Assembly (NCBI GenBank): GCA_965365345.1 | Contig: CBDUBH010000140.1 | Location: 1 to 5,477, forward strand | Source: CBDUBH01 sp965365345 | GTDB lineage: Bacteria; Bacteroidota; Ignavibacteria; Ignavibacteriales; SURF-24 | Direction: 5' to 3' | Length of the DNA stretch: 5,477 nucleotides | Shown here: one piece after another, positions 1-5,477 of the stretch | Position numbering within the stretch: position 1 is the stretch's first letter | Layout: every line of letters starts with the position of its first letter | Program-made: the position numbers and the translations under genes | Notes under the pieces: model-generated | Seen by the model: the letters and a program-made list of their open reading frames with translations, nothing else | The model's database searches: none | Told to the model about the DNA's origin: nothing

Positions 1-1159
1 GTTTAATCCACACATCAGAATTATCAGAATCAATTAATAAAGCATTTTTATAACTTACAACGCATTCGCTTAATTTTCCGAGGGAATATTCAAGATCAGC
101 TTTTGCAAACCAGGCTTCAGCTGAATCGCCCGTAATTGAAATTGCTTTGTTAAAATCTTTTAATGCAAGATAATATTTCCCGATTTTATCGTAACAATAT
201 CCGCGCGCCAAATATGATTCAAAATAATTTTCATCTAAAGAAATTGCTTTTGAATAATATTTTATTGCGTTGTTATCATCGCTTAGATCTTCGTAAATTT
301 GTCCTATATTGAAAAATACTGATTCATCTTTATCATCAATTTCGGCTGCTTGTAAAAATGCTTCGAGAGCATCGTACAATCTGTTTAAGTTCGCTAAACA
401 AATTCCTTTATTAAACCACGCGTTTGAAAAATCTTCATTTATTGCAATGGAAAGTTCAAAATTATCAATTGCTTTTTCAAATTGATTTTTGCGAAGAAGA
501 ACAATTCCGCGATTGTACCAAGCAGTAAAACTGTAAGGTTCAAGTTCGAGAAATCTATCATAAATATTTAAAGCTTCATCAAGTTGATCAATATTTTCAT
601 AACAATATCCGAGTTCAAAATAGGCTTCGCCGTAGAATTCATCAATCTCAATTGCTTTAAGCAAATTTTCAATTGCGGCTTTAAAATTATTTTGTTTTTC
701 AAAAAGCACACCCAGATTGAAATATGCTTCTTCATTCAAAGGATCGAAAATCAAAACTTTATTTAGAGATTCTTCGGCACTTTCCTGCATTCCCAAATTA
801 TCTTCTGTTAACGCTTTGTTCAGAAGAGTTTCAACATCACTCGGATTTAATGAAAGCGCTGTTAAATAAGATTCGTATGCTTCTTCAAATCTAAATAGAT
901 TATTCAGAAAAACACCTTTTAATTGCCAGATATCCGAATTATATGGGGATATCTGCAGAATTGCATCGGCAAGCATCAAACCTTCTTCGGGTAGGTCGTT
1001 TTCAGCGCAAATGTGAATTGTATCTTCAAGAACATCGCTGTATAAATAAATATTTCCTTCTTCAATTATCTCTTTACATAAATTAATTTTTTCTTCTAAT
1101 TCTTTTTTATCTAATGGTAAATCGTCTTCGTTTTCAAATCTGTTTCCGGAAAGATCCAT
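1..1159 (-). CDS. Tetratricopeptide-repeat (TPR) protein, 3' end outside the window
   Basis: Open reading frame of 386 codons plus one base that runs off the left edge, so the C-terminus is missing. Residues 1-73 are a charged, Glu/Lys-rich, probably helical lead-in (begins MDLSGNRFEN). From about residue 75 there are nine full TPR units and the start of a tenth, in exact 34-residue register: the aromatic/large residue near the start of each unit falls at 78, 112, 146, 180, 214, 248, 282, 316, 350 and 384. Units show the usual pattern, for example AYFNLGVLFEKQNNFKAAIE followed by an acidic turn. TPR arrays form a superhelical scaffold for protein-protein contacts; no partner can be read from the sequence. 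There is no signal peptide or membrane segment, so it is probably cytoplasmic. The start is supported by GGGAG (1164-1168 on the plus strand as CTCCC) four bases upstream of ATG. It is separated from sucC by a terminator, so it is probably its own unit. Function unknown. Confidence 0.9.
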   Translation of the reverse strand, partial: MDLSGNRFENEDDLPLDKKELEEKINLCKEIIEEGNIYLYSDVLEDTIHICAENDLPEEGLMLADAILQISPYNSDIWQLKGVFLNNLFRFEEAYESYLTALSLNPSDVETLLNKALTEDNLGMQESAEESLNKVLIFDPLNEEAYFNLGVLFEKQNNFKAAIENLLKAIEIDEFYGEAYFELGYCYENIDQLDEALNIYDRFLELEPYSFTAWYNRGIVLLRKNQFEKAIDNFELSIAINEDFSNAWFNKGICLANLNRLYDALEAFLQAAEIDDKDESVFFNIGQIYEDLSDDNNAIKYYSKAISLDENYFESYLARGYCYDKIGKYYLALKDFNKAISITGDSAEAWFAKADLEYSLGKLSECVVSYKNALLIDSDNSDVWIK

Positions 1160-1190
1160 TTGACTCCCAATGTATAATAGTCTTACTTGA

Positions 1191-1219
1191 AAATTATTAC
1201 TATAAAAAAATAATATCAA
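1191..1219 (-). promoter_or_regulatory. Candidate sigma-70-like promoter of the TPR gene
   Basis: Reading the minus strand, TTGATA (1219-1214) is followed after exactly 17 bases by TAATTT (1196-1191). This would start transcription about 25 bases before the TPR start codon, just downstream of the sucC terminator, which is the expected place. The -35 is good and the -10 is poor. The region is so A+T-rich that chance matches are common, so this is a candidate only. Confidence 0.3.
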
Positions 1220-1256
1220 GTATTTTTTTATTAATAAATTTTGTATATAAACGGAT

Positions 1257-1286
1257 AAAAAAATAAGGCGGAATTTCTCCGCCTTA
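1257..1286 (-). terminator. Intrinsic terminator after sucC
   Basis: Plus-strand TAAGGCGGA (1264-1272) and TCCGCCTTA (1278-1286) form a perfect 9-bp stem with a G+C-rich core and a five-base loop (ATTTC, 1273-1277). On the minus strand the hairpin is followed directly by a run of seven T (the seven A at 1257-1263). There is no T-run on the plus-strand side, so it works for leftward transcription. It lies 36 bases past the sucC stop codon and separates sucC from the TPR gene. Confidence 0.9.
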
Positions 1287-1322
1287 AATATAAAAAAGTT
1301 ATAAGAAGATTTCAGTAAAATT

Positions 1323-2483
1323 TTATTTCAGTACCGATGTAACTTTTTCAGCTGCTTCTTTCAAACTTTTAGCAACTTCAAAATTTAAGCCTGATTTATC
1401 CAAAAGTTCGCCGGCTTCTTTTGCGTTTGTTCCTTCAAGACGAACAACAATAGGAATTTCAACATGAACTTCTTTTACAGCATCAATTACGCCTTGCGCA
1501 ACTCTATCGCAACGAACAATTCCGCCGAAAATATTAATAAGAATTGCTTTTACATTCGGATCGGATAAAATTATTTTAAATCCATTCGCAACGGTTTCTT
1601 TATTTGCAGAACCGCCAACATCCAAAAAGTTTGCAGGTTCGCCGCCTGCTAATTTTATAATATCCATTGTTGCCATTGCAAGTCCGGCACCGTTAACCAT
1701 ACAGCCAACATTTCCATCTAGTTTGATGTAATTCAAATTGAATTTTGATGCTTCAATTTCAAGCGGATCTTCTTCATCCAAATCTCTGTATTGAACAATA
1801 TCAGGATGACGGTAAAGCGCATTATCATCAAAATTCATTTTTGCATCAAGAGCAATTACATCACCTTCTTTTGTAACAACCAAAGGATTTATTTCAGCAA
1901 GAGATGAATCGGTTTCTTCGTAAACTTTATAAAGTGCTGTTAAAAATTTGATCGCGTTTTTTTGCTGATCGCCTGTTAAACCTAATCCGAATGCAATTTC
2001 GCGTGCTTGATAAGATTGAAATCCGATAGCAGGATCAACAGCTGATTTTATAATTTTTTCGGGAGTTTCTTCGGCAACTTTTTCAATTTCAACGCCACCT
2101 TCGGTTGAAGCCATTATAACATTTTTTGAAGTTGCGCGATCCAAAGTAATTCCCAAATACAATTCGCGATCAATGTTCACGCCTTCTTCAATCAACAATC
2201 TTTTAACCAATCTTCCTTCAGGTCCGGTTTGATGCGTAACCAAATTCATTCCAAGAATTTCTTCAGCATATTTTCTAACTTCATCAAGACTTTTAGCAAT
2301 TTTAACTCCGCCGCCTTTTCCTCTTCCGCCGGCATGAATTTGCGCCTTTACAACCCAAATTTTACCGCCTATTTGCCTTGCGGCTTCAACTGCTTCATTA
2401 ACGGAAAAAGCAACTTTTCCTTTTGGAACCGGAACATTGTACTGTTTGAAAATCTCTTTTGCCTGATACTCGTGAATTTTCAT
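1323..2483 (-). CDS. sucC: Succinyl-CoA synthetase (succinate-CoA ligase), beta subunit
   Basis: Beta subunit of the TCA-cycle enzyme that interconverts succinyl-CoA and succinate with phosphorylation of ADP or GDP; it works in the cytoplasm with the alpha subunit SucD. The 386 residues match the usual length (E. coli SucC 388) and align with it almost without gaps. An N-terminal ATP-grasp domain covers about 1-240: MKIHEYQAKE at the start, the glycine-rich KAQIHAGGRGKGGG at 46-59, STEGGVEIEKVAEETP at 126-141, and the metal-binding residues N199 (in EINPLV) and D213. The C-terminal CoA-ligase domain covers about 250-386, with NGAGLAMATMDI (264-275), GGEPANFLDVGG (280-291) and NIFGGIVRCD (317-326), which faces the phosphohistidine of SucD. 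All key residues are present. Pro20, as in the ATP-preferring E. coli enzyme, hints at ATP use, but that is weak evidence. The start is supported by GAGGG three bases before ATG. sucD is not on either side, and the gene is followed by its own terminator, so it is probably transcribed alone. Confidence 0.97.
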   Translation of the reverse strand: MKIHEYQAKEIFKQYNVPVPKGKVAFSVNEAVEAARQIGGKIWVVKAQIHAGGRGKGGGVKIAKSLDEVRKYAEEILGMNLVTHQTGPEGRLVKRLLIEEGVNIDRELYLGITLDRATSKNVIMASTEGGVEIEKVAEETPEKIIKSAVDPAIGFQSYQAREIAFGLGLTGDQQKNAIKFLTALYKVYEETDSSLAEINPLVVTKEGDVIALDAKMNFDDNALYRHPDIVQYRDLDEEDPLEIEASKFNLNYIKLDGNVGCMVNGAGLAMATMDIIKLAGGEPANFLDVGGSANKETVANGFKIILSDPNVKAILINIFGGIVRCDRVAQGVIDAVKEVHVEIPIVVRLEGTNAKEAGELLDKSGLNFEVAKSLKEAAEKVTSVLK

Positions 2484-2549
2484 AAACCCTCACAGAAATG
2501 TTAAGTTTAATTCTGAAATATTTTTCAATTATTTTTACCGTTTTGCGGC

Positions 2550-2611
2550 ACTTTTATAATGTAATGAACTTTTATTAAAATTTAAATTAAAAAATTGAAT
2601 AAACTTTTATT
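2550..2611. repeat. Three copies of ACTTTTAT upstream of sucC
   Basis: The octamer ACTTTTAT occurs at 2550-2557, 2568-2575 and 2603-2610. The last two sit inside a longer 14-base repeat, AATgAACTTTTATT (2563-2576) and AATaAACTTTTATT (2598-2611), differing at one position and offset by exactly 35 bases. The copy offsets are 18 and 35. The first copy overlaps the candidate sucC -10. This could be a set of operator sites or simply chance in A+T-rich DNA. Confidence 0.4.
2553..2580 (-). promoter_or_regulatory. Weak candidate promoter of sucC
   Basis: On the minus strand TATAAA (2558-2553) lies 16 bases downstream of TTTTAA (2580-2575). The implied leader before the sucC ATG is about 60 bases. 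Only the -10 element is convincing. A promoter is expected in this 291-bp gap because sucC is well separated from the upstream operon, but the exact site is uncertain. Confidence 0.2.
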
Positions 2612-2774
2612 TTAGATATGGTTTTTCAGGTAACAAATTTTATAAATTATGTGGGAATTAAATTTTTGATTTATAACTTCATTTAATTATTGAAGGAAAA
2701 ATTATCTACTGAAATTTTATTAACAAAATTATAAAATTTTAAAAATGATTTACTAAATATTTATCACTCAAAAA
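2612..2774. other. A+T-rich spacer downstream of the LolA-like gene
   Basis: This is the rest of the gap between the LolA-like gene and sucC. I see no open reading frame, RNA gene or G+C-rich terminator. The best structure is an all-A/T 9-bp inverted repeat, AAATTTTAT (2712-2720) and ATAAAATTT (2731-2739), with a ten-base loop and no T-run after it, so it is not a convincing terminator. Some read-through from the transporter operon into sucC therefore cannot be excluded. Confidence 0.5.
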
Positions 2775-3461
2775 TTATTTTTTCTTTTCAAAAATTTTAT
2801 CATCAATTCCTTTATTGATTTTATAATCAGAATATTTGATTGTAATTTTTCCGCTATCTTTATCTGCGGAATTTCCTTTTGCTTGATTTTTTTGTCTTTC
2901 GGAATTTACTCTGAATTCAGGAAAATCCATTTCGATACTTACTAAAACAGGCAGCGGATAATTAATTTTTGAATCATAATTCAAATTTACTTTAAGCGAT
3001 CCCTTTTGTGTGATGCTTTCAATTTTGTTCAATGTTTTTGCGTTTGAGTCAATCCACAAAGTTGAAGCAAGAATTTCGGAATCTTCATTCGGAATTACTT
3101 TAATCACGTTTAAATCTTTTCCGTTCATATTTTCATTTTTGATAAATACCGCCGTAAAATTTTCACCGCCGATATTTGCGGGAGTAAAATTGATTGCCTG
3201 TTTTGGTAGCATTGCAAAATCTTTTGAATCGAGTTTGAATTTATCAGGTGATTTATAAAAAACTTTTGCATTCATTTCCGGGACTTTTATAAAATCAAGA
3301 TTTACTTTAATTTCAGCGTTTGCCTCATAATCTTTAATGCGTTCATAATTTTCTTTTATCATTTTCAAAAGTTCATCTGCATTATTTTTTTGCGCCTGTA
3401 AATTTTGATTTATTATAAAACTCAAAATTATTCCGATAAAAATTGCCTTATTAAAATTCAT
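2775..3461 (-). CDS. Secreted LolA-like (outer-membrane lipoprotein carrier family) protein
   Basis: A 228-residue protein with a Sec signal peptide: K5 in the n-region, a hydrophobic core at about 6-18, and a probable signal peptidase I site after LQA (21-23). There is no lipobox cysteine, so the mature protein should be soluble in the periplasm. After residue 27 the pattern resembles LolA/LppX-type proteins: an N-terminal helix (ADELLKMIKENYERIKDYEA) followed by strand-rich segments such as NAEIKVNL, MNAKVFYKSPDKFKLDS, TLWIDSNAKTLNKIES and KITIKYSDYKINKGIDD. The family folds as a half beta-barrel that binds lipid or acyl chains; classical LolA carries lipoproteins to the outer membrane. The assignment comes from length, signal and pattern, and no single diagnostic residue proves it. 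A polar Lys/Asn/Ser-rich stretch (about 187-205) probably loops out between strands. AGGA six bases before ATG supports the start. It is the last gene of the transporter operon, 19 bases after the permease stop, which suggests it serves that transporter. True LolA is possible but not shown. Confidence 0.65.
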   Translation of the reverse strand: MNFNKAIFIGIILSFIINQNLQAQKNNADELLKMIKENYERIKDYEANAEIKVNLDFIKVPEMNAKVFYKSPDKFKLDSKDFAMLPKQAINFTPANIGGENFTAVFIKNENMNGKDLNVIKVIPNEDSEILASTLWIDSNAKTLNKIESITQKGSLKVNLNYDSKINYPLPVLVSIEMDFPEFRVNSERQKNQAKGNSADKDSGKITIKYSDYKINKGIDDKIFEKKK

Positions 3462-3480
3462 ATTTATTCCTGAAAAATTT

Positions 3481-4320
3481 TTAACTAAGAATATCTTTTC
3501 TTTTAAAAATTAAAAGCGATGCGCCAAACAAAACAACAATGTGAGCAAGCAAAACTGAAACATCTTTCCAAAGTTTAGAAAGATCAACCGGATCGCTGAA
3601 AAAATTCATCCATCCTGAAAGATAATTTGTGAAAAGATACGGTTTAATTGGTTCTAACATTTCAAGCGGGATTGCAGAAAGTATGAAGAAAATAATTATG
3701 ATCGCCATGGTTGTAATTATTGGTCCAATTGCATTTTCAACAAATGACGAAAAGAAAAATGAAATTGAGAGAACAACACTCATACTTAAAATTGCGTAAA
3801 TATAAGCCAGCGCAAAACGCCATAAAACATCATTTGAAGCAAATATCAAAACTTGTCCTTCAAAAGAATTAATCAGCACGCCGCTTCCTAAAATTAAAGT
3901 ACCTAATCCTAAACTTACCAGCGCAAGCCAGAAAATTAAAAGTTTGATGTAAACAATTCCTGCCAAAAATTTTGAAGTTACAATTTGAAATCTTGAAACC
4001 GGTCTTGTTACAAGCATCCGGTAAGTTCCTGCGGTTGCTTCTCCGGCAAGCAAATCGCCGCCGACAAGCACAATTAAAAAAGGAATGTGAATGAATAAAC
4101 TGAATAAAATCAATATCGAAACATTAAATCCGTTCACCAGATTCCCGGCGATAAGAAAATTATTTTCAAATCTATCTAAACTGAAATTTTGATTCTGGTG
4201 CTTTGTAAAATAAAATGAAAAATGAATTACGGGTACTAAAACTCCGATTGCGATAAATCCGATGTATGTACGCCATTTTTTAAAAATTTTATAAAGTTCA
4301 ATAAAAATTAAATTTATCAT
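3481..4320 (-). CDS. ABC-2 type transporter, permease subunit
   Basis: A 279-residue inner-membrane protein with about six membrane segments (roughly 17-38, 65-88, 118-148, 168-192, 198-218 and 253-272). An amphipathic start (INLIFIELYKIFKKWRTY) and a basic tail (KRKDILS) fit both ends being cytoplasmic. The cytoplasmic loop after segment 2 carries the ABC-2 hallmark GEATAGTYRMLVTRPVSR (93-110) followed by an SKFLAG run into segment 3; in this family that region contacts the ATPase. Members dimerise with two ATPase subunits and usually export lipids, glycans, peptides, drugs or ions; the substrate cannot be read here. Its ATG overlaps the ATPase stop by one base (TAATG), and AAGGA at 4329-4333 inside the ATPase coding end provides the ribosome site, which points to translational coupling. 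There is no fused ATPase or large periplasmic domain, so it is not a MacB/LolC-type permease. Confidence 0.9.
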   Translation of the reverse strand: MINLIFIELYKIFKKWRTYIGFIAIGVLVPVIHFSFYFTKHQNQNFSLDRFENNFLIAGNLVNGFNVSILILFSLFIHIPFLIVLVGGDLLAGEATAGTYRMLVTRPVSRFQIVTSKFLAGIVYIKLLIFWLALVSLGLGTLILGSGVLINSFEGQVLIFASNDVLWRFALAYIYAILSMSVVLSISFFFSSFVENAIGPIITTMAIIIIFFILSAIPLEMLEPIKPYLFTNYLSGWMNFFSDPVDLSKLWKDVSVLLAHIVVLFGASLLIFKRKDILS

Positions 4321-5240
4321 TATTCTTTTCCTTCGGTAATTGAGAGGAAATATTCTTCAAGCGAGCGTGAAGGAATTACGGCATTTACCGAAACATTATT
4401 TTGCACAAGAAATTTATTCAAATCCGGAATTTCATTTTGTTTCAATTTGAAAAGCATTTCGTTTTCATAAACTTTTGAAATTTTATTTTGCCAACTTGAT
4501 TCAGAAATAATTTTCACAGCATCTTCAAAATTATCAGCTTTTACCGTAACATTAATTTCATCAGTGTTCAAAAGATCTTTAACATAACCTTCGGCTTTTG
4601 CTGAACCTTTATTTATAATTATCATTCGGTTTGCAATTATTTCAACTTCGGATAAAATGTGCGATGAAAGAAAAATAGTTTTCCCTTTTTCTTTACTTAA
4701 ATGAATTATAAGATCGCGGATTTCTTTCATTCCCTGCGGATCAAGTCCGGTTGTTGGTTCATCAAGAATAATTAAATCGGGATCATGAAGAAGTGCTTGC
4801 GCCAAGCCTAATCTTTGCTTCATTCCGTGCGAAAAAGTTTTTACTTTGCTTTTGTATCTTTTTTCCAAACCGACTAATTCAAGAAGTTCCATAATTTTAT
4901 TTCTGCTTGTATCGGCGCCGGAAATTTTTCCGAGGATTTCCAAGTTTTTATAAGCAGATAGATAAAGATAAAAATCGGGCTTTTCAACAATTGCGCCGAT
5001 CTTTTTTAAGATGTCAATTCTGTTGGAATTTAAATCCTTATCAAAAATTTTGATCTTTCCGGAAGTCGGTTTTATCAAAGTTAAAAGCATTCTAATTGTT
5101 GTTGATTTTCCGGCGCCGTTCGGTCCTAAAAATCCGAACACATCGCCTTTATAAACTGAAAAATTTAAATTATCAACAGCGCGAACATCTTTGTACTGCT
5201 TTGTTAAACCTTCAATTTCAATTACTTTTTCGTGATTCAT
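4320..5240 (-). CDS. ABC transporter ATP-binding protein (CcmA/BcrA-like)
   Basis: A 306-residue ATPase that powers the adjoining permease at the inner membrane. The nucleotide-binding domain covers about 6-220: Walker A GPNGAGKST (39-47), a Q-loop region IGAIVEKPDFYLYL in which Glu86 stands at the usual glutamine position, signature FSHGMKQR (136-143), Walker B LIILDEP (156-162), D-loop GLDP (165-168) and switch histidine His194 in LSSH. Residues about 221-306 are the C-terminal extension typical of ABC-2 ATPases, ending in SLEEYFLSITEGKE. All catalytic motifs are intact and the length is normal for the family. Glu in the Q-loop is common in BcrA-type exporters (peptide/antibiotic resistance class), but that does not fix the substrate. 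The next in-frame Met is at residue 140, so the start is secure. No Shine-Dalgarno sequence is visible before it (TTGTACATTTT precedes the ATG), unlike the other four genes. First gene of the three-gene operon. Confidence 0.93.
   Translation of the reverse strand: MNHEKVIEIEGLTKQYKDVRAVDNLNFSVYKGDVFGFLGPNGAGKSTTIRMLLTLIKPTSGKIKIFDKDLNSNRIDILKKIGAIVEKPDFYLYLSAYKNLEILGKISGADTSRNKIMELLELVGLEKRYKSKVKTFSHGMKQRLGLAQALLHDPDLIILDEPTTGLDPQGMKEIRDLIIHLSKEKGKTIFLSSHILSEVEIIANRMIIINKGSAKAEGYVKDLLNTDEINVTVKADNFEDAVKIISESSWQNKISKVYENEMLFKLKQNEIPDLNKFLVQNNVSVNAVIPSRSLEEYFLSITEGKE
4329..4333 (-). promoter_or_regulatory. Ribosome binding site of the permease, inside the ATPase gene
   Basis: AAGGA on the minus strand lies eight bases before the permease ATG and is formed by the last codons of the ATPase gene. 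With the TAATG stop-start overlap, it implies translational coupling of the two subunits. Confidence 0.75.
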
Positions 5241-5264
5241 AAAATGTACAACATTAGTTTATTT

Positions 5265-5326
5265 GTAGAGACGGGATAAATTTTGTCTCTGAAAATTTAT
5301 CAAGACGATATATATCTCGTCTCTAC
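5265..5326. repeat. 62-bp imperfect palindrome with GTAGAGACG/CGTCTCTAC ends (dispersed-repeat candidate)
   Basis: The outer arms, GTAGAGACGGGATA (5265-5278) and TATCTCGTCTCTAC (5313-5326), are reverse complements except for one G/T mismatch (5274 against 5317). Inside is a second perfect 10-bp hairpin, GATAAATTTT (5275-5284) and AAAATTTATC (5292-5301), with loop GTCTCTG. A third hairpin pairs AGACGA (5303-5308) with TCGTCT (5317-5322). The GAGAC/GTCTC motif therefore recurs four times in alternating orientation, so the segment can fold as one long arm or as two smaller hairpins. GAGACG-type palindromes of this kind are known as scattered intergenic repeats in several bacterial groups; only one copy is in this window, so dispersal is inferred. 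It sits 24 bases upstream of the ABC operon start codon. Confidence 0.75.
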
Positions 5327-5359
5327 GATTATTAAAGTTTATATGCTGAAAAAATAAAC

Positions 5360-5385
5360 ATTATAATATTTATTTCATCCTGCAA
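5360..5385 (-). promoter_or_regulatory. Candidate promoter of the ABC transporter operon
   Basis: A perfect TATAAT lies on the minus strand (5365-5360), but the nearest good -35 match, TTGCAG (5385-5380), is only 14 bases away, shorter than the usual 17. If this is the promoter, the leader is about 115 bases and includes the whole palindromic element. An alternative with TTGATA at 5303-5298 lies inside the palindrome but lacks a good -10. Confidence 0.25.
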
Positions 5386-5401
5386 TTTCCGCTGTTCATC
5401 C

Positions 5402-5437
5402 CGTAAAAATTTCTTTTCGGCGAAAAATAGTTTTACG
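5402..5437. other. Imperfect hairpin near the right edge
   Basis: CGTAAAA (5402-5408) pairs with TTTTACG (5431-5437), and inside it TTTTC (5414-5418) pairs with GAAAA (5422-5426) around a GGC loop, with an unpaired internal bulge between the two stems. There is no clean T-run on either side. It may belong to a gene beyond the window or be a weak regulatory structure. Otherwise 5327-5477 shows no gene. Confidence 0.3.
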
Positions 5438-5477
5438 CTTTTGCATTGTTATTTACATTTACAAAAACAAAATTAAA

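Noticed and set aside
584..766. 60-codon plus-strand open frame
   Set aside because: It lies wholly inside the TPR gene on the other strand, has low-complexity Phe/Ile-rich composition and no ribosome site; it is a shadow of the real gene.
1202..1231. 11-bp inverted repeat of A and T only, between the TPR gene and sucC
   Set aside because: A run of seven A facing a run of seven T pairs trivially in such DNA. It has no G+C core and overlaps a candidate promoter, so I do not call it a terminator or operator.
2229..2504. 91-codon plus-strand open frame
   Set aside because: It is antisense to the conserved start of sucC, with Phe/Asn/Ser-rich composition typical of an antisense shadow.
2679..2698. 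Short CTTCA...TGAAG inverted repeat in the spacer
   Set aside because: The stem is only five base pairs with no following T-run, so it is too weak to call a terminator for the transporter operon.
3010..3258. 82-codon plus-strand open frame
   Set aside because: It is antisense to the LolA-like gene, and its sequence resembles no family I know.
5265..5326. CRISPR repeat or intrinsic terminator as an explanation of the palindrome
   Set aside because: There is no array of spaced direct repeats, and neither strand has a T-run after the outer stem.
5376..5405. Tiny minus-strand reading frame (starts MNSGNCRMK) upstream of the ABC operon, considered as a leader peptide
   Set aside because: It has nine codons, no ribosome site and lies upstream of the best -10 candidate, so it would not even be in that transcript.

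Overview
The window is A+T-rich (roughly one third G+C by eye). All five genes lie on the minus strand, so they read from the right end towards the left. The proteins look like those of the Bacteroidota/Chlorobiota/Ignavibacteriota group. A succinyl-CoA synthetase beta gene standing apart from its alpha partner is familiar in that group. Four of the five starts have recognisable Shine-Dalgarno sequences, which are rare in core Bacteroidota, so I lean towards the Ignavibacteriota/Chlorobiota side. This placement is an inference from composition and gene style, not a match.

Layout in the direction of transcription. Positions 5241-5477 are a non-coding leader region. It holds a 62-bp imperfect palindrome bounded by GTAGAGACG/CGTCTCTAC, which looks like a dispersed repeat, and a possible promoter. 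Next is a tight three-gene operon: an ABC transporter ATPase (4320-5240), an ABC-2 type permease (3481-4320, overlapping the ATPase stop by one base) and a secreted LolA-like periplasmic protein (2775-3461, after a 19-bp gap). A 291-bp A+T-rich spacer follows, with a three-copy ACTTTTAT motif near the probable sucC promoter. Then comes sucC (1323-2483), a TCA-cycle gene closed by a clear intrinsic terminator (1257-1286). Last is the first 386 codons of a tetratricopeptide-repeat protein (1-1159) that runs off the left edge.

How the genes fit together. The ATPase and permease supply both halves of one inner-membrane transporter. The LolA-like protein made from the same message could be a periplasmic carrier for a hydrophobic substrate handled by that transporter; this is the main functional idea in the window, and the substrate is unknown. 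sucC and the TPR gene appear to be separate transcription units with no evident link to the transporter.

I found no CRISPR array, tRNA, rRNA, transposase, phage gene or recognisable defence system. Most of the window is ordinary chromosome. The parts that merit a second look are the palindromic element upstream of the operon and the pairing of an ABC-2 exporter with a LolA-fold protein.
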